Shown here piece after piece: positions 1 through 13,260 of a DNA stretch of 64,000 nt. The translations under genes were made by a program, and so were the position numbers. How positions within the stretch are numbered: position 1 is the stretch's first letter; each line of letters opens with the position of its first letter. The notes under the pieces were generated by a model, which had not been told where the DNA came from, ran no database searches, and was given only the letters and a program-made list of their open reading frames with translations. Origin of the DNA: Cliona cf. orientalis (lineage: Eukaryota > Porifera > Demospongiae > Clionaida > Clionaidae); NCBI GenBank assembly GCA_963930775.1, contig OZ005690.1, positions 9,884,411 to 9,948,410 of the forward strand, in the 5' to 3' direction.

Positions 1-29
1 TTATGAAACTTTCTTCAAAAATCATACAA

Positions 30-238
30 TACCGTAGGACGGGTTTTAATTGCGTAGTTTTAATTAATGATTGCAAGTCAGGCCAAATTGTGAATCCAAT
101 AATTGTGATGGACGACCCCGTATCGTACTGTAGTATACAAGCATGTTTATATTTGCGAATCTATTAATTGCGAAATGTAAAAAAAAACTCGCAATTCGCA
201 ATTAATAGATACTCGCAATTAAAACCTGACCTATGGTA
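30..238. mobile_element. TACCGTA-type MITE (TACCGTAGG variant)
   Basis: The left end reads TACCGTAGGACGGGTTTTAA and the right end is its imperfect inverse, ending CCTATGGTA. The interior repeats GCAATT and AATTGCGA blocks. There is no coding capacity. It lies in the intron upstream of the first visible uridine phosphorylase exon and belongs to the TACCGTA group found throughout the window. Confidence 0.6.
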
Positions 239-283
239 TACGTACAATGTCATACGTATGTATTGTATGTATATTGTATACAC

Positions 284-2260
<1,977 letters not shown>

Positions 2261-2757
2261 GTCTTAATAATTACTGGTTTCTGCGTGGTATTGTTGTTTT
2301 GTTTTGTAATTTTTTGTGTGCTCAAAATTAGCCTTGATATAAATTATTTTGATTTTTTAACATGTCTATGTTGTGTAGTTTTGTGTGCTCAATATTAGCT
2401 TTTGATTAATATTAATTTTTTACAAGTCTTAGAGTTATTATTATTATTATTAGTGGGTGTACACCTATTACAAAGGTATAATAACGTAATACCATAAAGC
2501 ATAGACTTTGCAAAATTAACAGTATTATTATTATAGTGCTATTGTGAATAATGTTAATATTATTATACATATTACTTATTTTTCCACGAAATTTACACAA
2601 GTAAGATTTCCTACAGTTTTGCCTAAGGAAATGTGTAGGATACACTACATTATAATAATAGGAAATCCTTAATTAAGTTAATTCCATGAAATCCAAGAGT
2701 CCAAAATTAATCATATTAAATCGACCGGGGTAAATCTCTGCGGTATAAAAAATTTAT
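2261..2757. other. Uridine phosphorylase 3' UTR and convergent intergenic spacer
   Basis: This is AT-rich sequence between the stop of uridine phosphorylase (+) and the stop of the first RING copy (-). TGTGTGCTCAAAATTAGC occurs twice in related forms. The same spacer recurs at 4517-5044, and from its equivalent of 2628 onward at 26083, which fixes the duplication boundaries. No gene is seen. Confidence 0.75.
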
Positions 2758-2758
2758 T
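2753..2758 (-). terminator. Poly(A) signal overlapping the RING alpha stop codon
   Basis: On the minus strand the stop TGA runs directly into AATAAA. The same arrangement occurs in the beta copy (5045-5050). It is absent in the gamma copy, where the sequence after the stop is GTATTATACC. Confidence 0.5.
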
Positions 2759-4483
2759 CAATGTGGAGGTGGATGGTGGTGGTGTCCATGGCAACCATGA
2801 TGTCGATGGTGCCGATGATGATGATGATGATGGGGATGTCCCCCTCGTCTCGGACCAGGGGGAGGGTGACCATGTGGTGGTGGTGGTGGGTGATGATGTG
2901 GGGGGCCAGGGGGACCATGGTGGGGGGGAGGGGGTGGATGATGATGAAAGTGTGGTGGTGGTGGTCTATGATGATGATGGTGATGGTGGTGATGTCCACG
3001 CATACCCCTCACGTGATAACGATGGGGGCATCCTCTCGCTGCTCGTCGCGGACCAATCAACGGCACAATCGGTTGCCCTAGTCCACTACCAACTTGACTG
3101 TGAACAATCATGAACTGTTCTGGCGATGATGGCTGACCACCAGCCACGGAAGCTGGGTGCTCCCGTTCTCTTGGGAACGAGCTACCAGCTGGCTGAAGTT
3201 GCGACCGGGCTTGGGGAGGTGGTAGTACTGATGCATGAGATTGTGGACCAGTAGAAGAACCGGTACGAGTATTATATGTAGGTTTCATATTGGATATTGG
3301 TCTCGTGACTGACGATCCACACACATTTCCAGTACTTTGTCCATTTCCACCAGTTGTTTCTTGATCATCACTAGGACTGGCGCTAGACACATGTAAATTG
3401 AAGTCTTGATTCAGTGCAGAAAATCCTACTTCCTCTTGCAATGGCTCTCTTGAGGAGGTGGTGAGTGTTTGAGGCTCTCTTGAAAATCGTACAGTCTCTC
3501 CCCGCTCTGAAGTTGGCTCTGAACTGCCACGTGCATGTATATGTACAGCACCACTAGGTGGGACAGAAGGACCAAGGTCGTTCACTATATTATCGTTACT
3601 AGGAGAGGTGGTAGAGTGAGAGACATTGAATGGCTGAGGATTAGGCCAGAGGTAGCGAACTGTCACGCCACCTTGCGTTCGAACACCGTGATAAGTAACG
3701 TTTCGTGGGTGCCGAAATATATGGACATTAGAATGATGATGATGGTGATGGTGATGTTGATGAGTATGGTGAGCATGTGCTGCGCATGTTCCAGGGTGTG
3801 CTACATGTACATGTACATGTGCGTCATCATCGTTATCGTGCTTTATCTGCCGGAGAGCGTCTGCCCCGTGTACCTCAGAAACGTGGCTCTCAACCTTTCC
3901 CAGTTCGCCAGTCCATGCACAAGCACTTGTGGCAGCTGCATCGCCGTCTTTTGCACGATTGACACTTTCTTTCGATATGTTAGCTCCCTCAGTAGCTTGG
4001 TTTTCACCAAGTTTGTTCAATTTGCAATGTTTTGTGGAAACGTCGTTATCGCATAGTTTTAGTTCGTCAAAATTTTCTGATAAAATGGTCACTTCTGAAC
4101 TTTCACTCGTATTAGAAAACCCACCTTGGTTTTCTATAAAATATTCTTCCGTTGGTTTAAAATCTTTTTCTTCACTTAGAGTAGCAGCTTTGTCGCCTGA
4201 ATCACTATTACTCGATACCATACCGTCTTGGCGGCCACGCCCACTATTAAGAACACCTCGATATTGAACTAGCGAAAGCGGGCACCGAACGCGTATCTGC
4301 TTGATTTCTCTCTGTCGCTCCTTGTTGGGAAAGATCACGAGAGGAGACTCCTTACACATCGGACAAGGTTTGCGCTCGTTGCTAATTCTGGCGATACAGG
4401 AGCGGCAGAAGTGTCGTCCGCAGCACCCCGTCAAGTGCGCCTCGCGCTGAACGGGGCACAGACAGATCGGGCAGGAGAGTTTC
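2758..4483 (-). pseudogene. RING/His-rich protein, copy alpha, 5'-truncated
   Basis: This copy encodes the same RING (CPICLCPVQREAHLTG onward), linker, central His cluster and C-terminal His/Pro-rich tail as the intact copies at 5050 and 26211. The open frame continues to LSCPIC. Upstream, the first residues of the intact protein (MAGNSDDQDV through PDEK) are replaced by antisense of the uridine phosphorylase C-terminus, starting at a breakpoint near 4482. No in-frame ATG precedes the RING; the frame begins at a TTG, and the first internal Met sits at the end of the RING (PCPMCKES). The long frame is otherwise undamaged, so the duplication may be recent, or an unseen upstream exon may supply a start. 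I infer a non-functional or altered product. It lacks the SERGEA-type repeat inserts of the other two copies. Confidence 0.8.
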
Positions 4484-5044
4484 AAGAGCGAACTGGCCAA
4501 AGCAGGGAAAAACTGAGTCTTATATATAGTAGTATAATATTGGTTTCTGCGTGGTATTGTTATTATGTTTCATAGTTTTTTGTGTGCTCAAAATTAGCCT
4601 TGATATAATATAATATTTTGATTTTTTTAACATGTCTATGTTGTGTAGTTTTGTGTGCTCAGTATTAGCTTTTGATTAATATATATTTTTTACAAGTCTT
4701 AGAGTTATTATTATTAGTGGGTGTGCACCTATTACAAAGGTATAATAATACGTAATTATAATACCATAAAGCATAGACTTTGCAAAAATTAATTAGTAGT
4801 ATTATGTAGTGTTATTGTGAATAATGTTAACATTACTATAATATTATTATTATAATTATTTTTTCCACAAAATTTACACAAGTAAGATTTCCAACACTTT
4901 TGTGCCTAAGGAAATGTGTAGGATACACTACATTATAATAATAGGAAATCCTTAATAAATAATATTATTAAGTTAATTCCATAAAATCCAAGACTCCAAA
5001 ATTAATCATAAATCCACCAGGGGTAAATCTGAGGTATAAAAAAA
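4484..5044 (+). pseudogene. Duplicated tail of uridine phosphorylase (last codons plus 3' UTR)
   Basis: Codons for KSELAKAGK, a TGA at 4514-4516, and the following 3' UTR match 2237-2757 closely, with small indels. Nothing upstream of these codons is uridine phosphorylase; the fragment abuts the RING alpha reading frame. It is a by-product of tandem duplication and not a gene. Confidence 0.9.
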
Positions 5045-5049
5045 TTTAT

Positions 5050-6921
5050 TCAATGTGGAGGTGGATGGTGGTGGTGTCCATGGCAACCATGATGCCGATG
5101 GTGATGATGACGATGATGGGGATGTCCCCCTCGTCCTGGACCAGGGGGAGGGTGACCGTGTGGTGGTGGTGGTGAGTGATGATGTGGGGGGCCGGGGGGA
5201 GGATGGTGAGGGGGGCCAGGGGGACCATAGTGGGGGCCATGGTGGGAAGGAGGAGGTGGATGATGATGAAAGTGTGGTGGTGGTCTATGATGATGATGGT
5301 GATGGTGGTGATGTCCACGCATACCCCTCACGTGATAACGATGGGGGCATCCTCTCGCCGCTCGTCGCGGACCAACCAACTGTACGATCGGTTGCCCTAG
5401 TCCACTATCAACTTGACTGTGAATAATCATGAGTTGTTCTGGCGATGACGGCTGACCACCGGCCACGGAAGCTGGGTGTTCCCGTTCTCTTGGAGATGAA
5501 CTACCAGCTGGCTGAAGTTGCGACCGGGCTTGGGGAGGTGGTGGTACTGATGCGTGAGATTGTGGACCAGCAGTAGAAGTAGTACCGGTACGAGTATTAC
5601 ATGTTGGCTCCATATTGGATAATGGTCTTATCACTGACGATCCACACACGTTTCCGGTACTTTGTCCATTTCCACCAGTTGTTTCTTGATCATCATTAGC
5701 AGTACTAGGACTGGCACTAGACACATGTAAATTGAAGTCTTGATTCAACGCAGAAAATCCTATCTCCTCTTGCAATGGCTCTCTTGAGGAGGTGGTGAGT
5801 GTCTGAGGGTCTCTTGAAAATCGTACAGTCTCTCCCCGCTCTGAAGTTGGCCTTGACAATCTCGCAGCTTCTCCACGCTCTGAAGTTGGCTCTGAACTGC
5901 CACGTGCATGTACATGTACAGCACCACTAGATGGGACAGAAGGACCAAGGTCGTTCACTACATCGCTGCTAGGAGAGGTGGTAGAGTGTGAGACATTGAA
6001 TGGCTGAGGATTAGGCCAGTGGTAGCGAACCGTCACGCCACCTTGCGTTCGAACACCGTGATAAGTAACGTTTCGTGGGTGCCGAAATATATGGACGTTA
6101 GGATGATGATGATGGTGGTGGTGATGTTGATGAGCATGGTGAGCATGTGCTGCACATGTGCCTGGCCGTGCTACATGTACATGTACATCATCGTCGTTAT
6201 CGTGCTTTATCTGCCGGAGAGCGTCTGCCCCGTGTACCTCAGAAACGTGGCTCTCAACTTTTCCCAGTTCGCCAGTCCATGCACAAGCACTAGTGGCAGC
6301 TGCATCGCCGTTTTTTGCATGATCGACACTTTCTTTCGATATATTAGCACCTTCAGTAGCTTGGGTTTCATCAAGTTTGCTCAATTTGCAATGTTTTGTG
6401 GAAACGTCATTATCGCTTAGTTTTAGTTCATCAAAATTTTCTGATAAAATGGTCACTTCTGAACTTTCACTCGTATTAGAAAATCCACCCTGATTTTCTA
6501 TAAAACATTCTTTCGTAGGTTTAAAATCTCTTCCTTCACTCAGAGGAGCAGCTTTATCGCTTGAATCACTGTTACTCGGTACAGTACCCTCTTGGCGGCC
6601 ACGCCCACTATTTAGAATATCTCGATATTGAGCTAGCGAAAGCGGGCATCGAACGCGTATCTGCTTGATCTCTCTCTGTCGCTCCTTGTTGGGAAAGATC
6701 GCGAGAGGAGACTCCTTACACATCGGACAAGGTTTTCGCTCGTTGCTGATTCTGCCGATACAGGAGCGGCAGAAGTGTCGTCCGCAGCACCCCGTCAAGT
6801 GCGCCTCGCGCTGAACGGGGCACAGACAGATCGGGCAGGAGAGTTTCTCATCTGGTCGCTCGATGTAGAGATCGTCTTGGTAGTAGTAATCGACATCTTG
6901 GTCGTCAGAATTTCCAGCCAT
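5050..6921 (-). CDS. RING finger protein with His-rich tail, copy beta (intact)
   Basis: A 623-residue single-exon frame starts with MAGNSDDQDVDYYYQDD. The RING lies at about residues 29-68: C29, C32, C45/C46, H49, C51, C54, C65, C68, followed by FPNKERQREIKQIRVRCP, a layout like TRAF-type RINGs. This predicts E3 ubiquitin-ligase activity. Next come a long Ser/Thr/Glu linker, a His cluster near residue 270 (HQHHHHHHHHPNVHIF), a repeated SERGEAARLSR/SERGETVRFSR segment, and a terminal His/Pro/Gly-rich tail of about 90 residues (about 535-623). No TRAF MATH domain or membrane segment is seen. The His runs could bind metal or drive condensation (inference). The upstream 100 bp is conserved with copy gamma. 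I do not recognise a named orthologue. Confidence 0.85.
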   Translation of the reverse strand: MAGNSDDQDVDYYYQDDLYIERPDEKLSCPICLCPVQREAHLTGCCGRHFCRSCIGRISNERKPCPMCKESPLAIFPNKERQREIKQIRVRCPLSLAQYRDILNSGRGRQEGTVPSNSDSSDKAAPLSEGRDFKPTKECFIENQGGFSNTSESSEVTILSENFDELKLSDNDVSTKHCKLSKLDETQATEGANISKESVDHAKNGDAAATSACAWTGELGKVESHVSEVHGADALRQIKHDNDDDVHVHVARPGTCAAHAHHAHQHHHHHHHHPNVHIFRHPRNVTYHGVRTQGGVTVRYHWPNPQPFNVSHSTTSPSSDVVNDLGPSVPSSGAVHVHARGSSEPTSERGEAARLSRPTSERGETVRFSRDPQTLTTSSREPLQEEIGFSALNQDFNLHVSSASPSTANDDQETTGGNGQSTGNVCGSSVIRPLSNMEPTCNTRTGTTSTAGPQSHASVPPPPQARSQLQPAGSSSPREREHPASVAGGQPSSPEQLMIIHSQVDSGLGQPIVQLVGPRRAARGCPHRYHVRGMRGHHHHHHHHHRPPPHFHHHPPPPSHHGPHYGPPGPPHHPPPGPPHHHSPPPPHGHPPPGPGRGGHPHHRHHHHRHHGCHGHHHHPPPH

Positions 6922-7020
6922 CTCTAGCTCTTGGTAGGTACAAGGTGCAGCAGCAGCTTCAAAAGGGTTAACAGGTAAGGGGTCGCTTATACAAGTGGTA
7001 CCGACCCCTTACCATACACA
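6922..7020 (-). promoter_or_regulatory. Conserved 5' flank of RING beta
   Basis: The blocks GGTGCAGCAGCAGCTTCAAA and GGGTAAGGGG-like sequence followed by CTTACCATACACAGAGTG are also found upstream of RING gamma (28020-28130) but not upstream of alpha. This suggests the core promoter and 5' UTR were copied with beta and gamma only. No TATA box is obvious. Confidence 0.45.
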
Positions 7021-7203
7021 GAGTGAGAACACCCCCTCCCAAACTACCCCAGAATTACTTGAGGGATCTTTAGGTAATTTTATAGCCAATCCTTTAAGGA
7101 AAAGAGTAGATCTGATAGCAACAAAGTGTGCATGGATGATTATTGAGATGTGAGGGGCAGAATCAACAACAACAGAGCTACAATACTATACAATGTCATG
7201 TAG

Positions 7204-8913
<1,710 letters not shown>

Positions 8914-9133
8914 GGCAGCCTGCAACGTGATGAAAGTGGAATTAATAATTATGAGGAGGAAGGGAGCACAGAGAGAGAGGGAGGGACGGAGGGAGGAAGG
9001 GGGAAGAGAGAGTACCATACCTAGCTCTGTACTCTACAAACGGCTTCCTTTTCCATGTGCAAGCATTAATGACGTAGCAATGGGGTTAAATAAAATTTCA
9101 TTGACCTTTGACCCTCCAGTTGTTTGGCAAAAG
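8914..9133. promoter_or_regulatory. Former shared promoter of bS6m-A and the broken coupling factor 6 copy
   Basis: This region lies between the divergent starts and is nearly identical to 29612-29840, including a GGGAGG/GA-rich stretch and TGACCTTTGACCC at 9102-9114. That motif is a DR1 arrangement (two inverted AGGTCA-like half-sites spaced by one base) as bound by RXR/HNF4/COUP-type receptors. Use of the site is inference. Confidence 0.5.
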
Positions 9134-9212
9134 ATCGCCGCTACTCTTTGGAGAAGAGCCGTTTTCTTCCGCTCCCCGACCCAGTGGGCGAGTCTCAGTC
9201 GTTCTATCAATG
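9134..9212 (+). pseudogene. ATP synthase coupling factor 6, truncated copy A
   Basis: This matches 29841-29920 (AATLWRRAVFFRSPTQWA), but the start ATG has become ATC and the exon stops after the codons for LSRSIN. It then joins a uridine phosphorylase exon fragment in a different frame. Start loss, truncation and absence of exon 2 make this a dead copy; the intact gene is at 29841. Confidence 0.92.
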
Positions 9213-9299
9213 TGACGGTGCAATTTGTGAGCACACCGAGCAACAGAAAATGGATCACCTCCACCAGCTCAAGGACAAGGGCATCGTCAACATCGAAAT
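9213..9299 (+). pseudogene. Uridine phosphorylase last-exon fragment
   Basis: These 87 bases correspond to 1978-2063 (DGAICEHTEQQKMDHL and on) with almost no change. The fragment is joined upstream to coupling factor 6 exon 1 through a short TGA microhomology and is interrupted downstream by a transposon. A few more bases of the exon (AAATGGAG) resume after the element. Confidence 0.93.
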
Positions 9300-9609
9300 C
9301 AAGGGGTGGTCACATATATACCTGCTGTACTGACACCCGCAACCGGGATCAAAATTTGATCGGGGCCATTTTTGGACCTTGATCGCTTGATCGCACCGCT
9401 AAAACAGCCTTGACCCTTGATTGCCAACCGGAGGTGGGCGGGGTGTGGGTGGAGTCAAAGGACAGGACCCATCTTGACCTTGATTTGAGCAGTGCAAACG
9501 GACGTCTTGATCGCTTGATCGGCCCCAATTTTACAGCTTGATCGCTTGATCTCACTTTGATCCCGGTCGCGGGTGTCAGTACAGCAGGTATATACGTGAC
9601 CACCCCTTG
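9300..9609. mobile_element. CA..TG TIR element, 310 bp, 5-bp target duplication
   Basis: Termini CAAGGGGTGGTCAC and GTGACCACCCCTTG are part of about 50-bp inverted repeats that include CTGCTGTACTGACACCCGC. GAAAT flanks both sides (9295-9299, 9610-9614), and the uninterrupted uridine phosphorylase exon has a single GAAAT at this point. The interior repeats CTTGATCGCTTGATCG. No coding capacity. Confidence 0.9.
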
Positions 9610-9617
9610 GAAATGGA

Positions 9618-10966
9618 GGGCTGCATACAATCGGTGGACTGGACTGGTCACGGACTGGACTAGTGGACTGGACTACTGGACTGATAGATTTTCATTTAAA
9701 AATGCATGGAGATGCTCCATAATGTTGTCCAAAGTACCATTGTAGTTGATTAACATGAATGTTGGGTGGCACAATCTTCGAAGCTTCTATAGCCTACACT
9801 GCTAGAGTGCCGACTGTTAATAAGTGTGACGACCTTTACCATGTCACGCTCGGGGGTCCAAAGTGTATATGGACCAGCAGCGGAAGTACAAAAATGGGGG
9901 GAGGGGGTCGTTACGATAGGCTACAGTACTACTTGTATCAGTGTATATAGAGCGGATACACCTAGCTACAGTACATTACTCCATATACACCAATAAGCTA
10001 CATACTACAATCTACTATGAGAAAAGGGATAGTATGAAACAAAGTCAACTTGTATCGTGGCAATGTCCACTGACTTGCTTTCTACAAATGTGACAGTAGA
10101 TAGTGAGTATACTTGTATCAGTATAATATTATACTACACTACAATACATTGTATACAAGTTACATAGTGAAAGTATTAAACAGGCAGCTGGTGGCTCTCG
10201 GGTGCTTAATTCAGTTAATTAAGGTATGACATTGTCAGTTTATAATATTATTATATAGGTGCCTTTCCCCTATAGCTACTTCTAGATCACTGATCTGAGA
10301 GAACAGTACCATGCTATCAGAACCCTTTGTATTTCAAGTCTCAAAAAGGCTCCACTGCATGAGGCCTTGAATTTTCTCATAATTATCTCATGGATTATAC
10401 CTGAGATATTACACTATTGGTTTTAACATAATGTTCCATAAATTATGCTCTAAAGCAGTGTGAATAACGCATACTACATTTCAGGGTACTCTCAGTGCTC
10501 AAGCTGCACATGGAATTTTATAAGAAATGCACACATTTTAGTTCATGAAGCACAGCTGACATATAATCGAGATAAGCATGAGGCTTTGTGAGCATTGGGC
10601 TCTTAATTCCATTTATAGCCATACAATTAAAAGTGGGTAATAACCCCCAGACACAATAATTATTTATTCCACCTCAAAACCAGATCATGATCTGATATCA
10701 AAGTATTGGTAGGTGACGTTGTCTCATGGATCAAGATAAATTAATTTTTGTTTTGGTAAACACAAGAGGTTAAGTGTAGCTACGCATCCTGGCTCTGGTG
10801 CATACTCCACATCACTATTATGCCTCAGCCTGAACGTATTTCATACTACCAGGAGTACATTACTAGGAGTGTGCAACGCACACATGAGTAGTGCAAACAT
10901 CTCTTTCCAGATTTGACATCACAGAATATCATTAATATGCAACCACTAAAACCATGAAGCCATGAA
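9618..10966. other. Gene-free stretch
   Basis: A short TGGACTGGAC repeat lies at 9640-9690, related to the inverted arms of the element at 24533-25497. The stretch AAACAGGCAG...GGTGCCTTTCCCC at 10180-10275 resembles part of the AACCCTCGCCGC family (33644, 61631, 62656). I see no gene. Confidence 0.6.
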
Positions 10967-10975
10967 GGTTATGTC

Positions 10976-11515
10976 TAGCCTCGTCCCCAGGCGCCCCGAT
11001 CTTTTCAACTGCACGCGAGAAAAGAGGGGGAGCCTGGTAAAACTTATCACGTGCGTGACGTCAGGTGGAACCAACTTCCATATATGGCACAACAGCAAGT
11101 TGGCCAAGATCCGAGTTCTACTATCAGTACGTTACAATCGGCTATGAATCAGCAAGAGGAGACGCTTCAGCATCTTCGCTATGTGTAAAAAACTGCGATT
11201 TGCATGGTAACTCAATCGTGTCCACGCTCAGGTGGAACCGACTTGGACGTTGGCACGATCGAGTTTACCATGCAAATCGCGGCTTTTGACACCCAGCGAA
11301 GGGACTGAAGGGCCCTGGCTTGCTGATTCATAGCCGTTCAGATCGAAAAGCTCGAACTTTGGTGAGAAATTCTGTGCCTCAAGCCGGCCAACTTGCTGTT
11401 GTGCCATATATGGAAGTTGGTTCCACCTGACGTCACGCACGTGATAAGTTTTACCAGGCTCCCCCTCTTTTCTCGCGTGCAGTTGAAAAGATCGGGGCGC
11501 CTGGGGACGAGGCTA
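10976..11515. mobile_element. TAGCCTCG-family TIR element, 540 bp, 9-bp target duplication
   Basis: Terminal inverted repeats of about 125 bp begin TAGCCTCGTCCCCAGGCGCC and include CACGTGCGTGACGTCAGG. GGTTATGTC flanks the element at 10967-10975 and 11516-11524. Short frames inside are not conserved with anything I recognise. A 9-bp duplication fits Mutator-like transposition (inference). Confidence 0.92.
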
Positions 11516-11869
11516 GGTTATGTCTGCACTGTCCTATCAGTAACTAGCTGCAGCTGCAGCTATACAGACTGTAACTCAGTGGTTGCAACTTAAGTACCTT
11601 CAGGCCCATGTACAAGGGTGGTTATGATGTCAAATCTGGAAAGAGATGTTTGCACTACTATTGTGTGCGTTGCACACTCCTAGTAATGTACTCCTGATAC
11701 TACGTAGCCTGTAGATTTTCTGACCTATCTCTTTGGGGGTCTGTCTAACCTTGACATTTGCTCCAAGCTGTAATTTGTCTTTGGATACACCAGCAAAGTC
11801 TCGGATCCCAAGGTAGAGGGGACATCCTTAAGCTTGACCCCTAGAAATTTCCTTAGATTTTCAAAATGC

Positions 11870-13260
11870 AGAACCTGGCAAACTGGATGTTGCATAGTTA
11901 CAAATTATTCTGAGTGAGATACAGTACAGAAATTGCCAGGTTCTGTATCTGTCAATTATAATTTTGCATAGGCGTAGGAAGATGTTGAAAGTTGGGGGGG
12001 AGGGGGGGCTGAAGATGTGATTGCACGCGAAGCGCGCGCAAAAGTTTTATGACCACACCTACTTTGTGCCAGACCACGCCCATTTTTGTACGATTGATGC
12101 TGCTATCACAGTATAACCAAGAGTTTTTCGATGAAAAAGCGAACTGTAAGTCAAGTGGAATAGATTTGGCAGCTATTGAGCCACATTTTACTCCTAATCA
12201 GGCCTGGAAAATGCTTAAAAATGTGTATTGTAACAATATTGGGCTGGAGAACAAAAGGGGGCAGAGCCCTCCTTCCTAGAATATTGGGGGGGCTACAGCC
12301 CCCCCCCCCAGCCCCCCGGTTCCTACGCCTATGTTTTGAATGTGCAGCTCAGTACGTGTAGCTACAACTGCATGACTAATTAGCATTGATTTTAATTGTC
12401 TACGATCCTACACCCTCTCGCTAGTAGCTAAAGGGTTCTGGTGAAACTCAGTAATTTTTAATTGACCAAACATTGAAATAATTACCATGGTTGCATATAG
12501 TTACAAATTATTATGAATGAGATACCTGAGAACCTGGCAAATTGTTACATAGTTACAAATTATTCTGAGTGAGAAGCATAAATTTCCAGGTTCTGTATCT
12601 GTCAATTATAATAATTATTTTGAATGTGCAGCTTAGTGTAGCGACAACTGCATGCATGACTAATTAGCATTGATTTTAATTGTCTACGATCCTACATGCA
12701 CCCTCTCGCTAGCAAAGGGTTCTGGTGAAACTCAGTAATTTTTAATTGACCAAACATTGAAATAATTACCATGGTTGCATATAGTTACAAATTATTATGA
12801 ATGAGATATAGCTACCTGAGAACCTGGCAAATTATTGCATAGTTACAAATTATTCTGAGTGAGATACAGAAAGGTTCTGTATCTGTCAATTATAATTTTG
12901 AATGTGCAGCTTAGTGTAGCGACAACTGCATGCATGACTAATTAGCATTGATTTTAATTGACTACGATCCTACATGCACCCTCTCGCTAGCAAAGGGTTC
13001 TGGTGAAACTCAGTAATTTTTAATTGACCGAACATTGAAATAATTACCATGGTTGCATATTTAGTTACAAAATTATTCTGAGTGAGATACAGAACCTGGC
13101 AAACTATTGCATAGTTACAGATTATTCTGAGTGAGGTACAGAAATTGCCAGGTTCTGTATCTATCAATTAGCTACAACTGCATGACTAATTAGCATTGAT
13201 TTTAATTCTCTACGTCCTACACTCTCTCGCTAGTAAAGGACTCTGGAGAAACTCAGTAAT
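11870..13260. repeat. Four tandem copies of a roughly 280-bp unit
   Basis: The unit runs from AGAACCTGGCAAA through GTTACAAATTATTCTGAG, CCAGGTTCTGTATCTGTCAA, GACTAATTAGCATTGATTTT and ACCATGGTTGCATATAGTTA. Copies begin near 11872, 12527, 12819 and 13091; spacing is about 272-292 bp once the insertion in copy 1 is removed. Non-coding. Confidence 0.85.
11967..12333. mobile_element. CATAGGCGTAGG element, 367 bp, 5-bp target duplication
   Basis: Termini CATAGGCGTAGGAA and TTCCTACGCCTATG are flanked by TTTTG on both sides (11962-11966, 12334-12338). The other tandem units show the empty site (ATAATTTTGAATGTG). Subterminal G and C runs are present. No coding capacity. Confidence 0.9.

Noticed and set aside
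2761..3113. Met/Val/Trp-rich and Asp/Gly-rich frames opposite the RING His-rich tail (also at 5055 and 26214)
   Set aside because: They are complements of CAT/CAC codon runs; the minus-strand frame carries the conserved RING protein.
11870..13260. CRISPR-like array
   Set aside because: Units of about 280 bp repeat throughout with no constant repeat/variable spacer pattern, and the genome is eukaryotic.
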